Positions 47,205 to 55,569 of a stretch of DNA of 64,000 nucleotides are shown piece after piece; position 1 is the stretch's first letter; every line of letters starts with the position of its first letter. Source of the DNA: an uncultured Saccharospirillaceae bacterium (GTDB taxonomy: Bacteria > Pseudomonadota > Gammaproteobacteria > Pseudomonadales > Oceanobacteraceae). The DNA lies in contig CANNFT010000014.1 in NCBI GenBank assembly GCA_947503895.1, positions 62,001-126,000 of the forward strand, written 5' to 3'. Position numbers and translations under genes: made by a program. Below the pieces are notes generated by a model that was given only the letters and a program-made list of their open reading frames with translations, had not been told where the DNA came from and searched no databases.

Positions 47205-48719
47205 TTAAGAGGTGATCGGTTGTGCAGTAGGTTTATTCTTTTCTGAAGTCGTTTTGCTCGCGGGTAATAAGTAATCGAAAACGAAGAGAATGCCCGTAAA
47301 GATGAGCAAACCAAATTGCACGAACAGCACCCAACCCTCTGCAGTCCATATCCAGCGTTGATTCATGATGCCATCACCGATCAGCGTCGAGATGCTAATG
47401 ATCATTGCAAGTCGTATTATTCCATGCGCCAGTGAAAAACTCGCTTGAGATTTGAGCGCGACCAGTGTCGTGATGACCCATACAGCCCAGAATATGGTCT
47501 CTTCCCAAAATGCTTGATCTGCGCCAACGTGACGTAACCATGTGCTACTGGATAATAAGGAAAGTGTCGCGAGCACGAGACCACCACAAACTCCAAGGGT
47601 TAGCTTACCAAGCCAATGCTCTTGAGAATGTCCTCTTCGCTCTAGCCATAGCATATTTCCACTAATAATGAGTCCACACACAGCGAGTGCGCTTAAGGCG
47701 TAAAATAGCTTGAGCCATCCGCCTCCGTACATCACATAATGCAAGGGAACAACCGCAGCGAAGATACGTTGGAATGGGCCATTTCCAATAAAGTTAGCTG
47801 TATGAACCGGTTCACCGGTTGCCATTTTATACGTGGTGGCTTGCAAATTGTTGAGCTTCTCGTCGTGATTTCCACTGAATTTAATGTACCCTCCGCGATC
47901 ACCATACCCAGAAAAAGAAATCATATTGACGGTAACGCCCGGCATATCATTTTTGAAGGTATTATGAATATCATTCAGCGGATAACGGTTGAGTGGTTCG
48001 CCGATGATCTCAGCTTTTGGCCCTAGTATTGCGCGCGTCGCCTTTTCAACATCTCCGTCAAATGCCGCGAGGGCCAGTATGGGGGAAATGAGCCCAAGCA
48101 AACCCAATATAGTTCCGGTAAAAGCCAGTACCAATGTGAAAGGTAGTGTCCAAAGACCCAAAATTTTATGGTGATCGGTTAACAGTAATCGCCAGCTACG
48201 TTTAGGGCGCAAGGTGATTAATTCTTTTCGCCATTTGATATGAATCACTACGCCGGCAATGATCGCGAGCAACATAGCCATGCCAGCCAGACCGATTAGG
48301 TAGCGACCGTAAGGACTGGGCAAATGAAGGTCTGTGTGAAGATGCGCTAATATGTGAGAACTGTCAGACTGGTCGGCTTCTACAACACGATTATCGTGTG
48401 CGGCTAAAAAGAGCGTGTTAAATGCTTCCTTTTCTCTGTCGAAATTCCAAAGAATATGGTGCGAGCGAACATCGTTTGCGGGCGAAATGAAAAAATCCGA
48501 GTAAATGAAATTCTCTTCGTGTGCGGCGTCGACCACAGATTGTAAGTCGAATTGTTGGCTTTTCGGCAGCGCCGTTAAAGAGGGTGATTGCCAATACTCT
48601 AACTCATCCTCAAATAAAGCGGGTATACCAGAAAAAATCACGACAAATAATAAAATACCGCTAACAATGCCGATCCAGCCATGGGTGTTGTACAGCGTTT
48701 TATGAGTGGCTTGTTTCAT
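47205..48719 (-). CDS. PepSY-associated membrane protein (PiuB-like)
   Basis: 504 residues from the ATG at 48719, which follows the stop of the upstream gene by two bases. The sequence begins THKTLYNTHGWIGIVSGILLFVVIFSGIPALFEDEL, the typical first helix of PepSY-TM proteins. Further helices lie near residues 160, 210, 345 and in a cluster of four at the C-terminus. Conserved HTDLHLP and LTDHHKILGLW histidine segments suggest heme or metal contacts. PiuB/FsqB-like members are thought to reduce or release iron from siderophores at the inner membrane. It is the last gene of a three-gene iron-regulated operon. Confidence 0.85.
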   Translation of the reverse strand: MKQATHKTLYNTHGWIGIVSGILLFVVIFSGIPALFEDELEYWQSPSLTALPKSQQFDLQSVVDAAHEENFIYSDFFISPANDVRSHHILWNFDREKEAFNTLFLAAHDNRVVEADQSDSSHILAHLHTDLHLPSPYGRYLIGLAGMAMLLAIIAGVVIHIKWRKELITLRPKRSWRLLLTDHHKILGLWTLPFTLVLAFTGTILGLLGLISPILALAAFDGDVEKATRAILGPKAEIIGEPLNRYPLNDIHNTFKNDMPGVTVNMISFSGYGDRGGYIKFSGNHDEKLNNLQATTYKMATGEPVHTANFIGNGPFQRIFAAVVPLHYVMYGGGWLKLFYALSALAVCGLIISGNMLWLERRGHSQEHWLGKLTLGVCGGLVLATLSLLSSSTWLRHVGADQAFWEETIFWAVWVITTLVALKSQASFSLAHGIIRLAMIISISTLIGDGIMNQRWIWTAEGWVLFVQFGLLIFTGILFVFDYLLPASKTTSEKNKPTAQPITS

Positions 48720-48721
48720 AA

Positions 48722-49027
48722 CTAGATATTTAACCCAATTGCATCGACGATTAACATAGGTAACAAAATCGAAAGTACTTTTATCCAAGCCCTCGATCCA
48801 TTTGCTGATAATAAAATCCAATAAAAGAGGCACGCCCAAAAGACGAAGAAAAAGATGCCGCCCGCAAACACCTGTTCAACGGTTTCACCGAATGGCCACC
48901 AAAGTGTAATACCCACTGTAATACTGATCGTGGTGAAAAAACCGCCCAGTGTTGCAGCGACAATTCGGCTTGCGGTGTGGTTGATGATGTTTACGAACTG
49001 GGCAGATGTCTGGTGAAGTACGCTCAT
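48722..49027 (-). CDS. Small membrane protein, DUF3649-like
   Basis: 101 residues from the ATG at 49027, whose first bases overlap the stop of the previous gene (ATGA). Three hydrophobic helices are seen: RIVAATLGGFFTTISITVGITLWW, FAGGIFFFVFWACLFYWILL and VLSILLPMLIVDAIGL. The size and position between a DUF3325-like gene and a PepSY gene fit the DUF3649 family of iron-uptake loci. The family label rests on context and layout. Confidence 0.65.
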   Translation of the reverse strand: MSVLHQTSAQFVNIINHTASRIVAATLGGFFTTISITVGITLWWPFGETVEQVFAGGIFFFVFWACLFYWILLSANGSRAWIKVLSILLPMLIVDAIGLNI

Positions 49028-49329
49028 AATAAAGCCCCACCAATATTCAGTACCGCTAATGAAACGGCGCCGGTCGATAGGCCTTTCACCCAAAGGGGTT
49101 TCCACACTCTTAATTGAACATACATTGCACCCAATGCCGAAAGCGCGAATAAGCTGTAAAAGAAACCTTGTTCTGCGCCGAATTCGTAAATGACACAGGC
49201 AACGGCGATCATCAGTGTGGCAGAGCCAGCAGTGATCGCGGAAGTAGACAGGTGGGTTGTGGATTGGGCTTGTGTACCCAGCATGAGGTGGAGGCCTGAC
49301 CAAAAGAGGCAGATACCGGTTAAAATCAT
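49024..49329 (-). CDS. Small membrane protein, DUF3325-like
   Basis: 101 residues with three to four hydrophobic helices (ILTGICLFWSGLHLMLG, AGSATLMIAVACVIYEFG, FFYSLFALSALGAMYVQLRVW and a fourth at the C-terminus). The ATG at 49329 has AGGAAG seven bases upstream. First gene of the operon behind a Fur box. DUF3325 proteins occupy this position in siderophore loci of related bacteria; the assignment is from layout and length. The function is unknown. Confidence 0.65.
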   Translation of the reverse strand: MILTGICLFWSGLHLMLGTQAQSTTHLSTSAITAGSATLMIAVACVIYEFGAEQGFFYSLFALSALGAMYVQLRVWKPLWVKGLSTGAVSLAVLNIGGALL

Positions 49330-49387
49330 TGTGTCGCTTCCTATAAGGCGGCCTCTATAGATTAGACCGCTAGGATAAAAACGCTAA

Positions 49388-49402
49388 TGATACTGATTAT
49401 CA
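49388..49402 (-). promoter_or_regulatory. Fur box upstream of the DUF3325-DUF3649-PepSY operon
   Basis: TGATACTGATTATCA matches the Fur 7-1-7 consensus with one mismatch. It lies 59 bases before the first ATG of the operon, on a different transcript from the TonB receptor gene, which has its own box. Confidence 0.85.
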
Positions 49403-49527
49403 TAAAGATTTAAAGAGAAACTTAAGGTAATCGGGATCGGTGCGCTGTCAGTAGCGAAAGTCTTTCAGTGAGCGGTGAGTGCTGACGGGTAAGCAAAGAG
49501 GCGGCTGAGCCGTGAAGAGTTGGAGCG

Positions 49528-50289
49528 TTACTGGTAACGCTCGATGATTTTATCTAGCTCGCCACTTTCACGCATGAGCTTTAGTTTTTGATTGAATGTC
49601 ACGACGAATTGATCCCAGTCTTTGGTAAACATGAACCGGTAATCCACACTGTCCACCACCAGCTTGGAAATCTTAAATTGGTCACTCCATTTGTATTTTC
49701 GGATGAGCCATTTTGCCACGAGTTCATTCATCAACAAGCCATCCACCCGCATACTTTGTAATAAGCCAAACATTGCATATTCATTGTATGCATCGAACCT
49801 GCGGATCTGCTGATTTTTTATTTGTTGTTCCACTGATGGGTAACGGTAACCAATATGGGCCCCTAAGCGCATGCCGTTTAAATCTTCTCGTCGGGTGATG
49901 TTGGTCTCATTGTGGACAGGCGTTACGATAATATCGCGTACCGGCACGACGGCGTCGGTAAAGATGAAGTCTTGAGGTTTTTTAGTCCATTCAATGGCCC
50001 TTGGTGTTGCATCTAAAGACCGTTTGCTCATCATATAATCCACACGTTTTCGGGGTACTTGGGTCGGCTCAATCTTATAGCCTTCTTCCGTCGCAATCCG
50101 ATTCAGTACATCATACATGATGCCTTTGGGCGGCTGATTGACTTCATATATCAGGTAGGGCGGGTAATCCGGCGTGGACATTTGGAAGCGAATGGTTTCT
50201 ACATCGCTGGCATGACCTAACAGGGGAGTCAGGAATGATAGTGCCAGTGCCATCAAGCGTAGCGTTAGGATTCTTGACAGGGTGTGCAT
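49528..50289 (-). CDS. Orphan periplasmic SBP_bac_3-like protein
   Basis: 253 residues from ATG 50289 (AGGCGG upstream). The signal peptide has the core LTLRLMALALSFLTPLLGHAS. The mature part shows TPDYPPYLIYEVNQPPKGIMYDVLNRIATEEG, then PRAIEWTKKPQDFIFTDAVVPVRDIIVTP and a late VTFNQKLKLMRESGELDKIIERYQ, all typical of the family. No transporter genes are near. An upstream in-frame extension of 39 residues is rejected because it precedes the signal peptide. Confidence 0.82.
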   Translation of the reverse strand: MHTLSRILTLRLMALALSFLTPLLGHASDVETIRFQMSTPDYPPYLIYEVNQPPKGIMYDVLNRIATEEGYKIEPTQVPRKRVDYMMSKRSLDATPRAIEWTKKPQDFIFTDAVVPVRDIIVTPVHNETNITRREDLNGMRLGAHIGYRYPSVEQQIKNQQIRRFDAYNEYAMFGLLQSMRVDGLLMNELVAKWLIRKYKWSDQFKISKLVVDSVDYRFMFTKDWDQFVVTFNQKLKLMRESGELDKIIERYQ

Positions 50290-50414
50290 CGAAGCATTCC
50301 GCCTAGTTTGCCTAAGTTTTGGTTGATATTTGTGCGTTGGGGAACAGTTATTCGGCAGGCTCATTGGTTTTGATATCTGGTTTCCATAGGGAGGAGGGTG
50401 TGCCATAAACGCTT

Positions 50415-50430
50415 CTACATTGCAGTGTAG
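50415..50430. promoter_or_regulatory. 16-base near-palindrome, candidate operator
   Basis: CTACATTGCAGTGTAG is an inverted repeat with one wobble position, located between the divergent genes starting at 50289 and 50587. It is a possible dimer-binding site; the binding factor is unknown. Confidence 0.3.
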
Positions 50431-50586
50431 AGTCTAACTTGCAAAACTGAGAGGATTTTAGCAATCTGACCTTTCTATCAGTAGTAATAATTAGTCTATT
50501 TGCGCTAATCCAGCCGCCTTTCCTAGAATGTGAGGGTAGTTGAATATCGAACGATTGAATTTTGAACAATATTTTAAAGAAGTGAC

Positions 50587-51009
50587 ATGATGAATGATGA
50601 CGAACAGCAACATGGCGAGCCATCAAAGCGAGCCCGTCGCGGGTTGGTCGAGCCACGCAATCAACAAAGGCATAAGCGGGTAAAAAAGCGACTCATATGG
50701 AAGCTAATGGTAGCGGTCGCTACAGCGGTGCTCATTGTGCAGACGCTTTGGCATAACTTAACAACCAGCACGCTAACCTATCGAGCATTGCCTCAGGCAG
50801 AACATCAAGAAGCCAACATTAAAATTCGATTTGCAGATGACATTAGCATGGGCGAATTACATCAGTTTATTGAGGAAAAACAGCTAACATTGATCGAAGG
50901 CCCAAATGCCGTTGGACTGTTCTATTTTTCAACACTGAATCCGTTGTCAAAAGAGCAAATGCACGAGTGGGAAAAAGATGCCCGAGTGCTGCATGCTAGT
51001 GATGAGTAA
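50587..51009 (+). CDS. Membrane protein with anti-sigma-tail-like C-terminal domain
   Basis: 140 residues: a basic cytoplasmic N-terminus (about 1-33, rich in Arg/Lys), one membrane helix (about 37-57, WKLMVAVATAVLIVQTLW) and a periplasmic domain. The segment IKIRFADDISMGELHQFIEEKQLTLIEGPNAVGLFYFS resembles the C-terminal unit seen in many zinc-finger anti-sigma proteins (pattern of strand, helix, then I-x-x-GP-x-x-x-G-x-Y). There is no zinc-finger motif at the N-terminus and no sigma factor next to it. The function is unknown; the comparison is an inference from pattern. A second ATG three bases downstream could also be the start. Confidence 0.6.
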   Translation: MMNDDEQQHGEPSKRARRGLVEPRNQQRHKRVKKRLIWKLMVAVATAVLIVQTLWHNLTTSTLTYRALPQAEHQEANIKIRFADDISMGELHQFIEEKQLTLIEGPNAVGLFYFSTLNPLSKEQMHEWEKDARVLHASDE

Positions 51010-51031
51010 TTCGAGATAAATCCGTAGACAA

Positions 51032-52141
51032 TCAATCTTCCAATTGAAAGCTCGAAACAATATCTTCTGCCTTTGAATCAATAACGGAGTGCGTATCAAC
51101 GATGATGTGACTGGCTGAGCGGTGGCGAACCGTTCGAGCAATAAAAATATCTTGAACAGCGTCGTCGTTAGGGAATGTTGTAACCACAAGGAAATGTTTT
51201 CGGGTCTTTAAAATACCTTGAGACATGATGTAAATGTCTCGTTCGGCGAGCATATTTTGTTTCGGGTTCTTGGAAACGCTAAGGTCTGTTCGGGTGGATA
51301 AATTGATAACACGCTTTTCATCTTCGGAATAAAACGGTTTATTGACAAAGCGGTGATATTGTCGAATATCTTTGATGGTCATGCCAGGTGCCCACGCGTT
51401 TTTTACAAACTCGATGTCACGTTTAAATCGGTCATTTCTTTTGCTGTTACGGTGTTGTACAGATTTCTTCAGCGTTTTTGCTGTTTTAACTGCACGTGAA
51501 AGCCGTTCTTGATTATGGATATCTTCATGATTTAAGCGTTCGAATAGTTTTATACGCTCTTTTAAATGTTTGATTTTAATTCGATCTTCCTGCGTTTGAA
51601 TATTTTGCATTCTGAGTCGTTTTTCCTGCGCGAGTTTTTCCTCATGCAGTGCTTGAATCTTGTTTTGTAAATCTGAGAATTGTGACTCCATGAGTTGCAT
51701 CTTATGAGCGTCCACATACCCCTTCAATAAAGTGTCTTCATCGACGTTAATTTGTACCTTTAAAAAGAGGTCTTCACCGTCATATTGCTCGCTTAATATC
51801 TTTATATTTGACAATGCACTGGTAAATTGACGGGTGGTTTCAGAATGCCAATTTGATTGATGCGTAATGGGCTGTGCATCTTTATTCAAATCTGAAGAAG
51901 TCGAAGAAGGTAATGTGAATTGACCGCTCATGTTCCCGATATTGAGGGCATGCTCAAGCACAACGCCGGACTCTTGCAATGCCTCGGTTCGCAATATGGC
52001 GAGGGCGCGCTCAGTGGCTTGCATCCTAGATTCGGTTTTCGGGACGGTGTATACAATCTCTTTGATGTAGGTGGTGGCGTGGCTGTTGACTGATATAAAT
52101 ATCAAAAAAATAAAACAGGTATGCCAATTGAGTGTGACCAA
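51032..52141 (-). CDS. Secreted coiled-coil protein, unknown
   Basis: Not recognised. The frame is open further up, but a signal peptide begins only at about LVTLNWHTCFIFLIFISVNSHA, so a TTG at 52141 is taken as the likely start; the exact codon is uncertain. The mature N-terminus (ERALAILRTEALQESGVVLEHA, then QFTSALSNIKILSEQYDGEDLFLKVQINVDEDTL) resembles the FlgT/LPP20-like domain arrangement. Residues about 155-260 are charged and helical and should form a coiled coil. The C-terminal third contains paired strands (HFLVVTTFPNDD, then SHIIVDTHSVID). It converges with the small membrane protein gene at 50587. Confidence 0.6.
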   Translation of the reverse strand: MVTLNWHTCFIFLIFISVNSHATTYIKEIVYTVPKTESRMQATERALAILRTEALQESGVVLEHALNIGNMSGQFTLPSSTSSDLNKDAQPITHQSNWHSETTRQFTSALSNIKILSEQYDGEDLFLKVQINVDEDTLLKGYVDAHKMQLMESQFSDLQNKIQALHEEKLAQEKRLRMQNIQTQEDRIKIKHLKERIKLFERLNHEDIHNQERLSRAVKTAKTLKKSVQHRNSKRNDRFKRDIEFVKNAWAPGMTIKDIRQYHRFVNKPFYSEDEKRVINLSTRTDLSVSKNPKQNMLAERDIYIMSQGILKTRKHFLVVTTFPNDDAVQDIFIARTVRHRSASHIIVDTHSVIDSKAEDIVSSFQLED

Positions 52142-52324
52142 GCGAAGTCTTTCTCGGGTGTTGAAACACGTACAGCGACGTTGACCACAAAAGAATATCA
52201 AGTTAATCGGCCGAAAGGCCCGCGCACTCCCACTCATCTGAGACTCCCGCCACTGTTCTATTCAATAAATGAATCACGCAATGAGCAGGCCAGATTATTG
52301 GGGAATCAGCATTTATGCTTGATA

Positions 52325-53023
52325 TTAGCCCTCACCGCCATCAACCGCGAGCGTGGTACCCGTGGAATAGGTGCTACGCATTAAAAATAAATACGCATCA
52401 ATGATTTCTTCGGTGGTGCCGAGCCGTTGTACTGCGGGGCGAAAACCAAGTTCAGCGGCATTCTTTTGCCGTTCATAATCGTCTTGGTGCCTCTCAATAA
52501 ATCCCGGACTGACAGCATTAATACGAATGGGAGAAAGTTCAGGCGCGAGTGACTTGACCAGTGCACCGGTTGCTCCATTGATAATGGCGGCCGTGCTATG
52601 TCCCTTAAAGGCCTTACGGGACTCGATTCCAGAGGTGAGAACAACGCCGCCTCTTGGATGGAGGTGTTTTAAGCCATGGCGTACCAGATTGTACTGTCCC
52701 CAAAATTTGGTGTTAAAGGCTTGCTGGACAGATTCGATGGAGTTGGACTTAAATTCGCCTTGAACATTATCGGCTTTGATCGTGCTGATTAGGTAATCGA
52801 AAGCACCAATGCGCCCAAAAAACTTTTCGATAGAATCTTCGCTTTTAACGTCTAAGCGAAATACACTGACTCGTCCTCCTAGCTCATCTTTCGCCTTCAC
52901 AAGCTTCTCGAATGAACGGGATGCAATCACAACGGAGGCACCTAAATCGAGCAGTTTTGAACTGAGAGATAAACCGATACCCGAGCTGCCGCCAATAATG
53001 ACCACTCGTTTATTTTCAAACAT
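52325..53023 (-). CDS. Atypical short-chain dehydrogenase/reductase
   Basis: 232 residues with an SDR Rossmann fold: IIGGSSGIG at residues 9-17, VVIASRS, and the closing INAVSPGFIER and GTTLAVDGGEG. In the position of the usual Y-x-x-x-K active site the sequence is TAAIINGATGAL: alignment to the following SLAPEL block puts Ala where Tyr and Asn where Lys would be. The upstream Ser (VVLTSGI) is retained. A subfamily of bacterial SDRs with an A-x-x-N pattern exists. It may bind NAD(P) without the standard catalysis. Monocistronic. Confidence 0.8.
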   Translation of the reverse strand: MFENKRVVIIGGSSGIGLSLSSKLLDLGASVVIASRSFEKLVKAKDELGGRVSVFRLDVKSEDSIEKFFGRIGAFDYLISTIKADNVQGEFKSNSIESVQQAFNTKFWGQYNLVRHGLKHLHPRGGVVLTSGIESRKAFKGHSTAAIINGATGALVKSLAPELSPIRINAVSPGFIERHQDDYERQKNAAELGFRPAVQRLGTTEEIIDAYLFLMRSTYSTGTTLAVDGGEG

Positions 53024-53435
53024 GTATGCCGTACCTGTAGCTGGAACGATTTATAGATTATTTTTTTGCGAATCCTATCACAAAAAATTGAGTAAGGTAC
53101 GACCAAAGGATGAGGCAAAGACGTTTATTTAACGCAAGGCGGGGATGAAGATGAATTCGTGGTTTGGGTCGGTACGATTGGCCCAATTCACCCTAATCAT
53201 TAGGCCAAATTGACACTTCTGATCCATCGTCAATCCTAGGTTAGGTGCGGGGCTGCATGGTTTTAGTGCATATGAACGTCGATGGGATTCATCAGATTCG
53301 TGATCAATTGAGTGTTGAGGCTAAAGTGCGACTGAGCGTGAAATCAATAATGGACTCAGGGTCATTTGAAGAAAGCCAGCAATGAATGCTGAGTATCAGT
53401 TGCTGGCTATAGAGAATCTAATCGGGCGGACAGCG
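53024..53435. other. Noncoding stretch with a hairpin
   Basis: 412 bases between the DUF2058 gene and the SDR gene, both on the minus strand. Apart from the hairpin at 53374-53408 and a weak inverted repeat (TTGGCC with GGCCAA, near 53190-53220) nothing was recognised. It should contain the SDR promoter. Confidence 0.4.
53374..53408 (-). terminator. Hairpin downstream of the DUF2058 gene
   Basis: AGCCAGCAA (53374-53382) and TTGCTGGCT (53400-53408) form a perfect nine-pair stem with a 17-base loop. On the minus strand it lies 28 bases after the DUF2058 stop and is followed by TTC. A plausible though weak terminator. Confidence 0.45.
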
Positions 53436-53978
53436 CTACCACATGAGATCGTCGGGAATTTGGTAATCCGCGTAAGGATCATCTTCTACGGCGGTGTCAG
53501 TGGCGCTTGTTTCCGCTCGGAAGACAATATAGCTGCCATCCCGTTGAGCAATTTTATCCGCCACAATATTAGGCAGCAGTGAGTAACGATCTCCCAGTTT
53601 CGCAATCGAAATGATACCTCGACTTAGCTGGTCTAATAGGGGTTGTGTCACCTGAATTTTCTTTACCTTCTTACCATCTACGAAATTATAATCTAATTCC
53701 GCTCCGTCAAGGTTGATGGCATTTGTTTCAATGAGTTGCTTTATTTGCGCTCGGATGGCTTTCGCATCGGCCTCTGCTTTTCGCTCTTCATTTAGCTTGC
53801 GATCTTTTTCAATTTTAGCCAGTCGTGCTTTTTCGGCTGCTTCCTTTGCAGGGTCGACAAATTCCCCCGTTTCCCGTTTTACCTTTGCGTTCTTTTGTTG
53901 CTCTCGCTCAGCCTGCTTAGCTTTTTTCTTGGTCACTAAGCCTGATTTCAGCAATTGATCTTGGAGTGAGCCCGCCAT
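53436..53978 (-). CDS. DUF2058 protein (YaiL-like)
   Basis: 180-residue cytoplasmic protein. The opening AGSLQDQLLKSGLVTKKKAKQAEREQQK is the diagnostic start of the family. A highly charged, Lys/Glu/Ala-rich helical stretch (about 18-80) is followed by a compact domain with YNFVDGKKVKKIQVTQPLLDQL. The biochemical role is not established; the basic N-terminus suggests nucleic-acid contact. Confidence 0.92.
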   Translation of the reverse strand: MAGSLQDQLLKSGLVTKKKAKQAEREQQKNAKVKRETGEFVDPAKEAAEKARLAKIEKDRKLNEERKAEADAKAIRAQIKQLIETNAINLDGAELDYNFVDGKKVKKIQVTQPLLDQLSRGIISIAKLGDRYSLLPNIVADKIAQRDGSYIVFRAETSATDTAVEDDPYADYQIPDDLMW

Positions 53979-54247
53979 ATAGCCTCTTATTGGAACAATA
54001 TACAGTTAAAATCGTTTATTCAGCCGGCATTTTAGTCGAAATCTGGACATATGTGAAAACGGAATTCGAAATGATGTTCTGCCCTGCCTACTGCTTGTTC
54101 ATTCACCCCATCCATAGGCTTAGGTGAATTTTAAGGGCATGGGATGGTACAACGGACTAGGTATCCTTCAAGCGTTGCTGAATACTTTCACCAAATCAGC
54201 CCTCTTAGCAGTCCACATGAAGGAATGTCTTTTGAGGTAGCAAAGGA

Positions 54248-54631
54248 TTAAACGCCATACAACTCGGCATCTGTATACAAGGTTTCGAGACGAGTGCGCT
54301 CAGCTTTTTTGAGTTTTTTAACGATTAAGCCATAAGACATGTCAATCATACGTTTGATTTCACCGTCGGGTAAGCTGCCGTCCAGAAGCACGGTATTCCA
54401 GTGCGTTTTATTCATGTGGTAGCCCGGTAGAACGGCATCATAAACGTCACGTAATTGAATGGCTTCGACCGGATCGCATTTTAAGTTTGTTCTGGCTATG
54501 TCATTCTCAACGGCAAGTGTGGCGAACATTTTGCCATGGGTTTTGAAGACCGCAACGTCTGGTCCAAATGGAAAGTCCTCCAAAGTTTCCGGTTTGGAAA
54601 GCAAGTAAGTACGTGTCTTTTTAAAATTCAT
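54248..54631 (-). CDS. MmcQ/YjbR family protein
   Basis: 127 residues from the ATG at 54631, which has GGAG six bases upstream; a GTG at 54643 would add four residues. Typical features are YLLSKPETLEDFPFGPDVAVFKTHGKMFATL and HMNKTHWNTVLLDGSLPDGEIKRMIDMSYGLIV. The CyaY-like fold of this family is thought to bind DNA, but the role is not defined. No linked gene. Confidence 0.88.
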   Translation of the reverse strand: MNFKKTRTYLLSKPETLEDFPFGPDVAVFKTHGKMFATLAVENDIARTNLKCDPVEAIQLRDVYDAVLPGYHMNKTHWNTVLLDGSLPDGEIKRMIDMSYGLIVKKLKKAERTRLETLYTDAELYGV

Positions 54632-54937
54632 ATTCTGCTCCACATTGATCGCTTGGTGATGGCCGCGCCGTTGGTGAATCGGTAATTCATGAGCATGAGT
54701 TAAACGGCGAATGACGCGTTGTAATCACGAAGACCATAGGTTCGATGCTTTTCCCATTGCCTTGAGTATTGAAAAAGTATTGCAAATGTTCAAGCATTGC
54801 TTTTGTTACCGTCAGCGAGTGAAACACTGAAGCCGTCAGTGCTGTTTGCACAGCGTTTATCGCGGAGCGTTAGCGAAGCCTAACCTGAAATCTTATGGTA
54901 GCATCTCACCTAAATTAATCGGTAAACGAGTGACATA

Positions 54938-55498
54938 ATGAAGTGCCCGAAGTGCAAAGACGTTAACCTTAAAGCGACTAAGTTGGATGAAGGTCTCCCA
55001 GTAATGGGTTGCGTTCAATGCGAAGGGGCTGTGTTGCCACTTCTTTATTATCGTGACTGGGCTGAACGTTCTGTGATGAAGCCGGAAGCGACGGATGCAT
55101 CTGCGGTGAATCATTCAATGGGCGAAAGCATTCGAAGTGAGGCAGTCGATTCGAAAGTTGCATTAAACTGCCCTAAATGTAGCAAAATTATGTCGAAGTA
55201 TGCTGTGAGCGGTTGCTCCGCTAATCGCCTTGATCTTTGCCTTTCATGTGACGAAGCTTGGTTGGATGGTGGAGAATGGGAGCTTTTGAAAGCACTGGAA
55301 CTGAGTAAAAACATGCCGATTGTTTTCACCGAGGCATGGCAGCGTAAAATTAGAAAAGAAAAAACAGAATCAGCACGATTAGATCGATTGGCACAATCTA
55401 TTGGTTCGGATGACATCGAAAGAGTCGCGGAAATGCGGAATTGGATTGCTCAACACCCACGCAAAAAAGAAATTGTGCACTTTTTAGGATTGGATTAA
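54938..55498 (+). CDS. TFIIB-type zinc-ribbon protein
   Basis: 186 residues with two zinc ribbons. The first is CPKCKD...GCVQCEG at residues 3-29, the second CPKCSK...LCLSCDEAWLDGGEWELL in the middle. The WLDGGEWE part is the characteristic tail of zf-TFIIB proteins. The C-terminal 60 residues are charged and helical. The function is not established; the first ribbon lacks the D-x-GE tail, so the two copies have diverged. Confidence 0.8.
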   Translation: MKCPKCKDVNLKATKLDEGLPVMGCVQCEGAVLPLLYYRDWAERSVMKPEATDASAVNHSMGESIRSEAVDSKVALNCPKCSKIMSKYAVSGCSANRLDLCLSCDEAWLDGGEWELLKALELSKNMPIVFTEAWQRKIRKEKTESARLDRLAQSIGSDDIERVAEMRNWIAQHPRKKEIVHFLGLD

Positions 55499-55512
55499 GC
55501 ATATATAGGTAC

Positions 55513-55543
55513 AAAAAAGGAGAGGGTAATAAGCCGCTCCTTT
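55513..55543 (-). terminator. Terminator of the alkyl-sulfatase-like gene
   Basis: On the minus strand AAAGGAG (55543-55537) pairs with CTCCTTT and is followed by three more T. The stem is seven pairs with a 14-base loop. It starts 27 bases after the minus-strand stop. Confidence 0.55.
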
Positions 55544-55569
55544 ACGGAAGACACCATGGCGAAATGCCG

